A stretch of DNA of 64,000 nucleotides from contig JAVJOG010000008.1 of the NCBI GenBank assembly GCA_040216885.1, positions 186,001-250,000 on the forward strand, written 5' to 3'. The notes under the pieces were generated by a model, which saw nothing but the letters and a program-made list of their open reading frames with translations, had not been told where the DNA came from and did no database searches. Shown here piece by piece: positions 53,623 through 61,156 of this stretch. The translations under genes and the position numbers were made by a program. How positions within the stretch are numbered: the stretch's first letter is position 1; the number at the start of each line of letters is the position of its first letter. The DNA comes from Parvibaculum sp040216885 (GTDB taxonomy: Bacteria; Pseudomonadota; Alphaproteobacteria; Parvibaculales; Parvibaculaceae).

Positions 53623-53735
53623 TCAAACTCTCTAAACAGGGCAGCCGGTGCCGGCAAAGGCTCGTTTCCGTGATAGGCGCAGGGGACCGTGCCGTCAAAC
53701 CGCATGGCTGCGTAAGACGGCGGACGTTGCGGCAA

Positions 53736-55502
53736 TCAGGAAAGTTCGTCGGCCGTCAGCGCGAAAAGGCTCTCGGCACCGGCAGTTGCGGGGCCGAGAA
53801 GACCGTGAGCGCCGGGCAGGATATTGGCGGCGTAGAAACCGGCAAGCGCGAGGCGCGCGGTGTCCGCTGTTTTCAGCGCAGCTTGCGCGAGATAGTGGCC
53901 GCCCGCGACCGTGCCAAAGAGGCGCAGATAGGGCGAGGCGCCGGCGAGACTGTCGTTGGGCGCTGTCTTCACGCGGTCGATCATCCACGCGGTTGCCTTG
54001 TCGAGCGTGTCGAGGGCGTCGTCGAGCGCGGCACCGACCGCGCCCAGCGTCTTGACGTTCGAGCGGCGCGCGGCATCGGCCGTCTCGCGCATTTCAGCGA
54101 TAAAGCCTTGTGCCACCGAACCATTTCCGAGGGATAGTTTTCGCGAAACGAGGTCGATGGCCTGAATGCCGTTGGTGCCTTCGTAGATCGGCAGGATGCG
54201 CGCGTCGCGCAGAAATTGCGCGGCGCCGGTTTCCTCGATGAAGCCCATGCCGCCATGAATCTGCACGCCGAGCGAGGCGACCTCGCAGCCGATGTCGGTC
54301 GAGAAGGATTTCGCAATCGGCGTCAGCAGATCGGCGCGGGCCTGCGCGGCGGCGCGGATTTCCGCCGTTTCGCCGGCATGGGCGGTGTCGATGGCAACGC
54401 CTGTCACGTAGCAGATGGCGCGGGCGGCGGCGGTCGAGGATTTCATGGTCAGCAACATGCGGCGGATGTCGGGATGTTCGACGATCGGCGCCATGTCGCC
54501 GGGCGCCAGCGTCGAGCCTAAAGGCCTGCCCTGCTTGCGTTCTTTCGCATATGCCAGCGCGTGCTGGTAGGCCGCTTCGGCGATTGCGACGCCTTGCGTG
54601 CCGACCAGCAGACGGGCGTTGTTCATCATCGTGAACATGCAGGCGAGGCCGCGGTTCTCCTCGCCGATCAGCGTGCCTATGGCGCCGCCCGCTTCGCCGA
54701 AGGACATAACGCAGGTGGGACTGCCGTGAATGCCGAGCTTTTCCTCGAGACCGATGCAATGGGCATCGTTGCGCTCACCCAGCGAACCGTCTGCATTCAC
54801 AAGGAATTTCGGCACGAGGAAGAGAGATATCCCCTTTGTGCCCGCCGGCGCATCGGGCAGACGCGCGAGCACGAGATGGACGATGTTGTCCGTCATGTCG
54901 TGATCGCCATAGGTGATGAAGATCTTGGTACCAGTAATCTTGTAGGTGCCATCGTCCTGAGGAACGGCTTTTGTTTTCAAGGCGTTGAGATCGGAACCGG
55001 CCTGCGGCTCGGTGAGGTTCATCGTGCCGGTCCATTCGCCGGAGATGAGTTTGGCGAGGTAAAGCTTCTTCTGTTCCTCGGTGCCATGCGCGGTCAGCGC
55101 CTCGATGGCGCCTTGCGAGAGAATGGGACAGAGGCCGAAGGACATGCAGGCGGCATTCCACATCTCCTGCATCGCGACGGCGAGCGACACGGGGAGACCC
55201 TGGCCGCCATAGTCCGGCGTTGCGGCGAGGCTGCCCCAGCCGCCTTCGACCCATTGGCGATAGGCGGCGGCAAAGCCGGAAGGCACCGTGGCGCCTGACT
55301 TTTCGAGCTTCGCGCCTTCGGCGTCGCCCGAGCGGTTGAGCGGCGCCAGCACTTCGGCGGCGAGCTTTGCGCCCTCCTCCATCACCGCTTCGACGAGCTC
55401 CGGCGAGAGGTCGGCGAAGGGGCCCTTGCCCGCAAGCGCCGAAAGGCCGGCGACTTCGTTCAAGGCGAAGGCCATGTCGCGGACGGGCGGGCGGTAGGTC
55501 AT
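53736..55502 (-). CDS. Acyl-CoA dehydrogenase with C-terminal extension (DmdC/FadE-like)
   Basis: FAD enzyme of 588 residues that oxidises an acyl-CoA to the enoyl-CoA. The core has GTMNLTEPQAGSDLNALKT, the FAD segment ITGTKIFITYGDHDM, and the catalytic glutamate in PIYEGTNGIQAIDLV. The extra C-terminal domain of about 120 residues (from LGNGSVAQ) is usual in the DmdC / long-chain group, whose members include 3-methylmercaptopropionyl-CoA dehydrogenases. ATG 55502 has GAGGAG 8 bases upstream. A palindrome lies in its divergent promoter region with sua5. Confidence 0.88.
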   Translation of the reverse strand: MTYRPPVRDMAFALNEVAGLSALAGKGPFADLSPELVEAVMEEGAKLAAEVLAPLNRSGDAEGAKLEKSGATVPSGFAAAYRQWVEGGWGSLAATPDYGGQGLPVSLAVAMQEMWNAACMSFGLCPILSQGAIEALTAHGTEEQKKLYLAKLISGEWTGTMNLTEPQAGSDLNALKTKAVPQDDGTYKITGTKIFITYGDHDMTDNIVHLVLARLPDAPAGTKGISLFLVPKFLVNADGSLGERNDAHCIGLEEKLGIHGSPTCVMSFGEAGGAIGTLIGEENRGLACMFTMMNNARLLVGTQGVAIAEAAYQHALAYAKERKQGRPLGSTLAPGDMAPIVEHPDIRRMLLTMKSSTAAARAICYVTGVAIDTAHAGETAEIRAAAQARADLLTPIAKSFSTDIGCEVASLGVQIHGGMGFIEETGAAQFLRDARILPIYEGTNGIQAIDLVSRKLSLGNGSVAQGFIAEMRETADAARRSNVKTLGAVGAALDDALDTLDKATAWMIDRVKTAPNDSLAGASPYLRLFGTVAGGHYLAQAALKTADTARLALAGFYAANILPGAHGLLGPATAGAESLFALTADELS

Positions 55503-55574
55503 GGGGGGCTCCTCGGGACACGGAAAACGACGGAATGGCGTGGCTTTTCGGCCTTTTACTGTATTCTCCGCCGC

Positions 55575-55586
55575 AACGGTACCGTT
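55575..55586. promoter_or_regulatory. Perfect palindrome in a divergent promoter region
   Basis: AACGGTACCGTT, 12 bases, in the 100-base gap between the acyl-CoA dehydrogenase (minus) and sua5 (plus). TetR-family regulators of acyl-CoA genes often bind palindromes of this size and type. No such regulator gene is adjacent. Confidence 0.45.
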
Positions 55587-55602
55587 CAAACAGGCGGAAA
55601 CG

Positions 55603-56574
55603 ATGACGGAATGCGCCAAGGCCGACGCGGCGGCGATCGCCCGCGCGGGCGCGGCGATCCGCGCGGGGCAGCTTGTCGCCTTTCCGACCGAGACGGTTTA
55701 CGGGCTCGGCGCCGACGCAACCGACGACAAGGCGGTGGCGCGCATTTTCGCGGCCAAGGGACGACCGCGCTTCAACCCGCTGATCGTCCATGTGGCGAGC
55801 CTGCAAGTGGCTGAAAAACATGCGGTTTTCACCGCGGAGGCGCGGAAGCTCGCCACCGGTTTCTGGCCGGGCGGGCTGACACTGGTGCTGCCGCGGCGCG
55901 CCGACACGCCGCTGTCGCTGCTGGTGAGCGCCGGGCTCGACACGGTGGCGCTGAGGGTGCCCGCGCATGAGATCGCGCAGGCGCTGCTGGAAGCGGCGGA
56001 AAGGCCCATTGCCGCGCCTTCAGCCAACCGCTCGGGACGGGTGAGCCCAACGCGGGCCGCGCATGTGATGAGCGAGTTGGGGGACGCGGAAGGGCTCGCC
56101 ATGGTGCTGGACGGGGGGCCTTGCCGGCTGGGGCTCGAGTCAACCGTGATCGGATTTCCTCAAGGAATTCCGACACTTCTGCGGCCGGGGGCGGTGGCGC
56201 GAGGCGATATCGAAGAAGTGCTGGGGCGGCGGCTGGCCGACGCAGATGCAGGCTCGGGCGAGGAAGGCCGCGCCTCGCCGGGGCAGCTTGAGAGCCATTA
56301 CGCGCCGGGGTCGCCACTCAGGCTGAACGCGACGGATGCGGGCGAGGATGAGGTGCTGCTGGCTTTCGGGCCGGACGCGGCGGGCGCGAAAACCTCAATG
56401 AATCTATCGACTTCCGGCGACCTGACCGAGGCGGCGGCCAACCTGTTTGCGATGCTGCGCGCGCTCGACGCGGAAGCTCAAGGGCGGGTCATCGCGGTGA
56501 TGCCGATCCCCCATGCGGGGCTCGGCGAGGCGATCAATGACCGGCTGAAAAGGGCTGCGGCGCCAAGGGGTTAG
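55603..56574 (+). CDS. Threonylcarbamoyl-AMP synthase (Sua5 type)
   Basis: Makes threonylcarbamoyl-AMP for the t6A modification of ANN-decoding tRNAs; 323 residues. The YrdC domain (about 10-200) has FPTETVYGLGADATD, KGRPRFNPLIVH and APSANRSGRVSPT; a Sua5 C-terminal domain follows (SPGQLESHYAPGSPLRL). The two-domain length makes it Sua5/YwlC rather than the short TsaC. ATG 55603 follows GCGGAAA; earlier in-frame ATGs would overlap the acyl-CoA dehydrogenase start region. Confidence 0.92.
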   Translation: MTECAKADAAAIARAGAAIRAGQLVAFPTETVYGLGADATDDKAVARIFAAKGRPRFNPLIVHVASLQVAEKHAVFTAEARKLATGFWPGGLTLVLPRRADTPLSLLVSAGLDTVALRVPAHEIAQALLEAAERPIAAPSANRSGRVSPTRAAHVMSELGDAEGLAMVLDGGPCRLGLESTVIGFPQGIPTLLRPGAVARGDIEEVLGRRLADADAGSGEEGRASPGQLESHYAPGSPLRLNATDAGEDEVLLAFGPDAAGAKTSMNLSTSGDLTEAAANLFAMLRALDAEAQGRVIAVMPIPHAGLGEAINDRLKRAAAPRG

Positions 56575-56590
56575 ACTTTTTTGTTCGGTC

Positions 56591-56633
56591 GCATTTTCTA
56601 CGGAAAACCGGCATCCACTTTTCCGGAAAATGC
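56591..56633. repeat. 43-bp inverted repeat between convergent genes
   Basis: Outer arms GCATTTTC (56591-56598) and GAAAATGC (56626-56633) and inner arms CGGAAAA and TTTTCCG form one nested hairpin. It sits between the stops of sua5 and the VOC gene, so it may act as a two-way terminator. The TTTTCCGGAAAATGC block is of a type I know as a recurring intergenic sequence in Rhizobiales. Confidence 0.75.
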
Positions 56634-56635
56634 TC

Positions 56636-57517
56636 CTAGCGCTCACATATGAGCAGTGTCGGGACGCCATTGGTCGGCTTGCGGATGGTCGCGACCTCGG
56701 TGCCGGGTTTGCGGCCCTTGCGGACTTCGGAGACGTCGAGACCGGCCTTTGCGAGACGGGCGACGGCGGCGGCGATGTCCGGCACCCTCCAGGCAACACC
56801 CCAGAATCGTTCGGCTTTTGGCGCTTTTTCCTTGTCGAGCGGCTCGACGATTTCGAGCGTCAACCCGCCGGCGCGGAAGAAAAGCTGGCGAACGCCCCAT
56901 TCCGGTTTTGTGTGGTCGAGGGCCAGGCGGATGCCGAATTTGTCGCCGAAGAGCGATTTCATCGCCTCCGCATCAGGCGTCAACACGACGACATGATCGC
57001 AGGATGCGACGGCTTCGGCATCGGACACGCCATCGGAAAGCGGCGCCACGGGCAGTGCGCCGGCAGGGCTAAGATGTTGAATCCCAAGAAGAAAAAGGCC
57101 GTGCGTTTCGGATGACGGCATGGCGATGGTGCGCCATTTGCGCTCCGCGCCCGTGATGCCGTCACGGCCCGACCCGTCGACCGGCGGGCCGGATTTCAGA
57201 CCGCGGGCGTTGAAGGCTTCAGTGGCGGCGGCGGCGTCCGCGACGCCGAAGACGACGCCGTAGAGACCCTCGCCAACCTCGTCGAGACGCTTTTTCAACG
57301 CCTCGGCATTGGCGCCTTCGGCAACCGGCGCGTAGAGCTCCACATAGGTATTGGCGAGGCGGTACAAGACGTTACCGGTGCCGACGCCGGGATGCGTGCC
57401 GCGCCATGAGGGGCCGCGGCCGAAGATCGCCGTCCAGGTTTTCTCGGCTTCCGCGAGATCGCGGACCGCGATGATGAGGTGATCGACGGCGGTGACTTCG
57501 CTTGTATTCGAGCTCAT
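56636..57517 (-). CDS. VOC (glyoxalase/bleomycin resistance) superfamily protein
   Basis: A 293-residue protein with two VOC modules: residues about 10-130 (VDHLIIAVRDLAEAEKTWTAIFGR .. NTYVELYAP) and about 165-290 (CDHVVVLTPDAEAMKSLFGDKFG .. LTLEIVEPL). His in VDHL and Glu in VELY are at the usual metal positions. No named reaction can be given. ATG 57517 is preceded by GGAG and directly by AACTGTCACAAA, which equals the end of a Pho box half-site. The longer frame to 57607 lacks family likeness. Confidence 0.8.
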   Translation of the reverse strand: MSSNTSEVTAVDHLIIAVRDLAEAEKTWTAIFGRGPSWRGTHPGVGTGNVLYRLANTYVELYAPVAEGANAEALKKRLDEVGEGLYGVVFGVADAAAATEAFNARGLKSGPPVDGSGRDGITGAERKWRTIAMPSSETHGLFLLGIQHLSPAGALPVAPLSDGVSDAEAVASCDHVVVLTPDAEAMKSLFGDKFGIRLALDHTKPEWGVRQLFFRAGGLTLEIVEPLDKEKAPKAERFWGVAWRVPDIAAAVARLAKAGLDVSEVRKGRKPGTEVATIRKPTNGVPTLLICER

Positions 57518-57630
57518 TTGTGACAGTTCTCCGATGCAAACCGCCGCGGACTCTAGAGGCTGTCGAATGTCGCCGCCAGCGCCGCAAAAACGCAGGTGGA
57601 TTTGCACTTATCCCGCATGGGGCGGCAACG

Positions 57631-57676
57631 ACTGTCATCGAACTGTCAAAAAACTGTCACAAACGGAGTTATCCCC
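57631..57676 (+). promoter_or_regulatory. Orphan triple Pho box with possible -10
   Basis: ACTGTCA at 57631, 57642 and 57653, exact 11-base steps. The last two match the PhoB box at 17 of 18 positions, the first two at 15. Nine to ten bases later TTATCCCC (57669) could act as a weak -10. It is nearly identical over 32 bases to the box before the cation efflux gene. It points to the plus strand, where the next coding sequence is the broken gene at 58165. Confidence 0.7.
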
Positions 57677-58011
57677 GGCGGATTTTTCGTTCGTGTACGG
57701 ATGAGTAGGGGAGTTATCCCCGGTTTTCGGGCGCGCGGGGTTGCGGCGGGCGATTTGGGCTGCCGTGGCGGAGGTGAAAATAATTTATCCCCGGTTTTTG
57801 GGGCGCCGTGTGAAGGGATTCGCACCCACCGGTATCGCCCTTGGCGATCCCGAGGACAGGCTCCGGCGCGGAGACGCGGAAGGAAGGAACGTTATTCGCG
57901 CGAGGGCTCGAAGAAGGTTTGATGGCGCTTCCACTTTCGCCGAGGCTATGGCGGACAGGTCGCGCCGAAGAGGGGCAGTTGGCTATTGCACCCAGGCGTT
58001 CCCCCACCCTC

Positions 58012-58075
58012 GTCTTTGCCGGGCTTGACCCGGCAATCCAGAAGGCGCGTCAGCGCCGTCTCGCTTCGCAAGAAC
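58012..58075 (+). repeat. Dispersed two-hairpin repeat, copy 3
   Basis: TTTGCCGGG-CTTGA-CCCGGCAA hairpin, then TCCAGAAG, then GGCGC-GTCA-GCGCC and CGTCTCGCTTCGCAAG. It lies upstream of the broken nuclease-like gene and is the inverted partner of the copy at 59229. Confidence 0.85.
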
Positions 58076-58164
58076 CGCTCACAAACAACACCCTTCAGTA
58101 TACGGTGTTTCCCGCCGCTCCAGGCTTGGGCATACCAGAAGAGGAACGGGAGAGGACCGCACAG

Positions 58165-59187
58165 ATGCCCAATTCGTCTGCGACGATGAGCGCGATTGCG
58201 TATGAACTAAATGAGCGCGCAACGGCACATTCCATCGGCAAATTGCAGTGGATTCGGGCGCGTTTGCAAGAAAAGCGCCGTGCGTGCACCAAGATATTCA
58301 CGAATAGTACGATTCACCCCGCATTCGCTTTCCATCATGGCGGACGGCCAGAGCTGCAATTCAATATCGGTTTTGAAGAACGGCCGGAAGGCACAGAACT
58401 TCGATATGGCGTGGCGTTTTCATTTAAGATCAACCTGTCACTGCGAACGATTGTCCCCCTGATTCCAAAGGTTAGACTGTTCAACGACTTCATAAGAAGT
58501 CATCCAGGCCGATTTTCAGACATGCGTATGTGACACTACGCCGAGCGTGAAGATCCGAGCCCTGACTACCTGCCACAACCAATTGACGAGAGACTCGTCG
58601 TCGATGGTCCGTTCGTGTTCTTGGGAAAGAGGCAGCCCGCAGACTCGCTCGATGTCGAGACAATTCTCAGCGACTTCGATCGCCTGCTCGAAATCTACAC
58701 TTACATCGAAAGCAGTGGCCGGGAGATCACTCCGGTAGCGCCGGCCCCTGTCGGATTCAAATTTCAAGCAGGGTGCAAGGTTCGCAGGCCCGCAACTACT
58801 GCATCGTTTGCAGCGCGCGAGTTGAATATAACGCTTAAACACAACTCGTTGCAGGCAGCGTTATGTGAGCAGCTAGTTGCAGAGTACGGAAAAGAAAACG
58901 TCGCGGACGCACACAAAAACGGTGCGAATGGCGAGGTTGACGTCATCCTGCAGAAGGGGCTGAATGACTTCTGGTACTACGAAATCAAAACGGCATGGCC
59001 GCCACGCGAATGCCTGCGGCAGGCGTTGGGACAGATTCTGGAATACTCATACTGGCCGGGTGCGAACGAACCGAGCCGGCTGATCGTGTGCGGTGAAAAT
59101 CCACTGGACGACGAGGGTCGGCGATATATCGAGAAACTCAAAAGCAAGTTTCAACTGCCGATTTTCTATGAGGTCATTTCTCTCTAG
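58165..59187 (+). pseudogene. PD-(D/E)XK nuclease-like gene broken by an in-frame TGA
   Basis: A coding frame runs from ATG 58165 (GAGAGGA upstream) to TGA at 58531-58533 and continues in the same frame, without any gap, to TAG at 59185. The text around the stop (FSDMRM-stop-HYAERE) reads as one protein, and TGA is one change from TGG (Trp), which would fit between Met and His-Tyr. The whole would be 340 residues. The second part ends in a nuclease-like domain: Asp259 in GEVDVIL and Glu273-x-Lys275 in YYEIKTAW fit the PD-(D/E)XK pattern. GC content is lower than in its neighbours and codon use differs, suggesting transfer. A GTG at 58615 could allow the second part to be made alone. Confidence 0.72.
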
Positions 59188-59228
59188 AGCACTCTTTCTC
59201 TCTGCGTGGTTGGCTGCATCCAAGGATT

Positions 59229-59293
59229 CCTTGCGAAGAGAGACGCCGCACGAGCGCGGCTTCTGGATTGCCGGGTCAAGCCCGGCAATGACG
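59229..59293 (-). repeat. Dispersed two-hairpin repeat, copy 4
   Basis: Minus-strand reading gives TTGCCGGG-CTTGA-CCCGGCAA, TCCAGAAG, GCCGCG-CTCG-TGCGGC and CGTCTCTCTTCGCAAGG. With copy 3 it brackets the broken gene in inverted orientation. A separate hairpin, TGGCCCGC/GCGGGCCA (about 59321-59340), follows; the remaining 130 bases before the FAD gene hold nothing I can name. Confidence 0.85.
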
Positions 59294-59468
59294 AATGGGG
59301 GTGTCGGAAAGACGTGGATGGCCCGCATGAAGCGGGCCATGACGGATGGGGGGTGTGGTGCTGGGAAACGTCGAGGCAACACGTGCCGGGGCGACACCTG
59401 TTTCTGGGTTTTCGCCGGGGTGACAATATTGGGTGGGGCGAGGCGAAGGCTGCTGTTACCCCTACCCC

Positions 59469-60881
59469 CTAAACCACCTTCCCCGGATTGAGGATGCCTT
59501 TGGGGTCGAGGGTCTTTTTCAGCATACGCATCAATTCGATTTCGACGGGCGATTTGGTGGCGGCGATTTCGTCGCGCTTCAACTGGCCGACGCCGTGTTC
59601 GGCGCTGATCGAGCCGCCCATCGCGCGCACGATGCCGTGCACCAGCGCATTCATCTCATTCCAGCGGCCGACGAAGGCGGATTTGTCGGCGCCGAGAGGC
59701 TGACTGAGATTGAAATGAACATTGCCGTCGCCGATATGGCCGAAGGCGACCACGCGCACACCCGGCATCGCGGCCTCGACGGCGCGTGTTGCCTGCGCGA
59801 TGAACTCGCCCATGCGCGAGACCGGCACCGAAACGTCGTGCTTGATGCTGCCGCCTTCGAGACGCTGCACGTCGGAGAGCGTTTCGCGGAGGCGCCAGAA
59901 ATCGGCGCGCTGCGCTTGCGAGCGCGCCAGCGCCGCGTCGGTCAGCAATCCCTGTTCGAGCCCTTCGGCCAGCACCGCCTCAAGCGTTTCATCGAGACCT
60001 GCCGTCGCGCTGCCGGCACTCATTTCGACCAACACATACCAGAGCGAAGGGTCGGGCAGCGGATCGGCCGCGCCCTCGATGTGCCGCGTCACGAATTCAA
60101 GGCCGATGCGCGGCACCAGCTCGAAGGCGGTCACCATGCCGCCCGAGACATTGTCGGCGACGCGCAGGAGCTTCACCGCCGAAGCGACATCGGGCACGGC
60201 GGCAAAAGCGGTGGCGATGGATTGCGGGCGCGGGAAAAGTTTCAGCACCGCGCCGGTGACGATGCCGAGCGTGCCTTCCGAACCGAGAAAGAGCTGCTTC
60301 AGGTCGTAGCCGGTGTTGTCTTTCCGCAGACCGCGCATCCCGTCCCACACATCGCCATTGGCCAGCACCACTTCGAGGCCGAGCACGAGATCGCGGGCAT
60401 TGCCGTAGCGCAGGACCGCCGTGCCGCCGGCATTGGTCGCAAGGTTGCCGCCGATCTGGCAGGTGCCTTCCGAGGCGAGGCTCAACGGGAAAAGCCGGCC
60501 GGCTTCTTCGGCCGCGGCTTGCGCGGCGGCCAGCGTGACGCCGGCATCGAGGGCAAGGGTGTTGTTTTCGGCGTCGAGGGCGCGGATGCGGTTCATGCGC
60601 GCCAGCGACAGCACGACTTCGCCGCCCGCCTCACGCGGGATCTGGCCGCCGACGAGGCCGGTGTTGCCGCCCTGGGGCACGATGGCGGTGCCGGCTTCGT
60701 GGGCGATTTTCAACAGTGCCGAAACTTCCTGCGTCGAGGCGGGCCTGAGCACCGCCGCCGCGCGGCCGACATAGAGCTCGCGGCGCTCGACGAGATAGGG
60801 CGCGATGTCACCCTCCGCGACGACGCCCTTCGCGCCGACAACGGCTTTCATGCGGGCGAGTGTTTCGGGTGTGGGTTTCAT
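59469..60881 (-). CDS. FAD-binding oxidoreductase (D-2-hydroxyacid dehydrogenase type)
   Basis: Flavoenzyme of 470 residues in the GlcD / D-lactate / D-2-hydroxyglutarate dehydrogenase family. The FAD-binding PCMH domain has VPQGGNTGLVGGQIP and SEGTCQIGGNLATNAGGTAVLRYG (in parts). The C-terminal FAD-oxidase domain has AFGHIGDGNVHFNL with metal-binding histidines and SISAEHGVG. ATG 60881 follows AAGGAAA. The exact 2-hydroxyacid is not told by the sequence; it stands alone among repeats. Confidence 0.88.
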   Translation of the reverse strand: MKPTPETLARMKAVVGAKGVVAEGDIAPYLVERRELYVGRAAAVLRPASTQEVSALLKIAHEAGTAIVPQGGNTGLVGGQIPREAGGEVVLSLARMNRIRALDAENNTLALDAGVTLAAAQAAAEEAGRLFPLSLASEGTCQIGGNLATNAGGTAVLRYGNARDLVLGLEVVLANGDVWDGMRGLRKDNTGYDLKQLFLGSEGTLGIVTGAVLKLFPRPQSIATAFAAVPDVASAVKLLRVADNVSGGMVTAFELVPRIGLEFVTRHIEGAADPLPDPSLWYVLVEMSAGSATAGLDETLEAVLAEGLEQGLLTDAALARSQAQRADFWRLRETLSDVQRLEGGSIKHDVSVPVSRMGEFIAQATRAVEAAMPGVRVVAFGHIGDGNVHFNLSQPLGADKSAFVGRWNEMNALVHGIVRAMGGSISAEHGVGQLKRDEIAATKSPVEIELMRMLKKTLDPKGILNPGKVV

Positions 60882-60940
60882 TTGTTTCCTTCGTTCCCTC
60901 ACCCTGAAGAGAGATTGGGGAGTGTCTTCTTTTTTACAAT

Positions 60941-61010
60941 GTCATTGCCGGGCTTGACCCGGCAATCCAGAAGGCGCATAGCGCCGTCTCTCTTCGAAAA
61001 GAATCCTTTG
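60941..61010 (+). repeat. Dispersed two-hairpin repeat, copy 5
   Basis: GTCATTGCCGGG-CTTGA-CCCGGCAAT, CCAGAAG, GGCGC-ATA-GCGCC, CGTCTCTCTTCGAAAAG. Forms an inverted pair with the next copy. Confidence 0.85.
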
Positions 61011-61026
61011 CCAAAGTTTTTCGAAG

Positions 61027-61080
61027 TGTGACGCCGCCTGCGGCGGCTTCTGGACCCCCGGGTCAAGCCCGGGGGTGACG
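61027..61080 (-). repeat. Dispersed two-hairpin repeat, copy 6, variant arms
   Basis: Minus-strand reading: CACCCCCGGG-CTTGA-CCCGGGGGT, CCAGAAG, GCCGCC-GCA-GGCGGC. The arm bases differ from copy 5 but keep pairing, as if selected for the hairpin. Confidence 0.8.
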
Positions 61081-61156
61081 AATATGGTGGGAGGGTAAAG
61101 ACAATTCCTTCCGGTACGAAGCGACAACAAGCCTTCTCTGCGCCTCATGCGCATCC

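Larger units (their letters stand above)
57518..58164. other. Gene-free stretch with Pho box and repeats
   Basis: 647 bases without a gene I can support. It holds a lone TGACAGT (57521), a triple Pho box (57631-57659), three TTATCCCC octamers (57669, 57714, 57785), a small hairpin ATCGCC/GGCGAT near 57836, and a dispersed two-hairpin repeat (58012-58075). Short open frames here have repeat-like translations and no good starts. It may carry a small RNA from the Pho box. Confidence 0.5.

Noticed and set aside
57608..57792. Replication origin with DnaA boxes and iterons
   Set aside because: The 11-base repeats fit the PhoB box better than iterons, TTATCCCC differs from the DnaA box TTATCCACA, and no replication or partition genes are near.
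57838..58164. Coding sequence upstream of the broken gene in the same frame
   Set aside because: The frame is open to 57841 but crosses a dispersed repeat and has no good start; the coding part begins at 58165.
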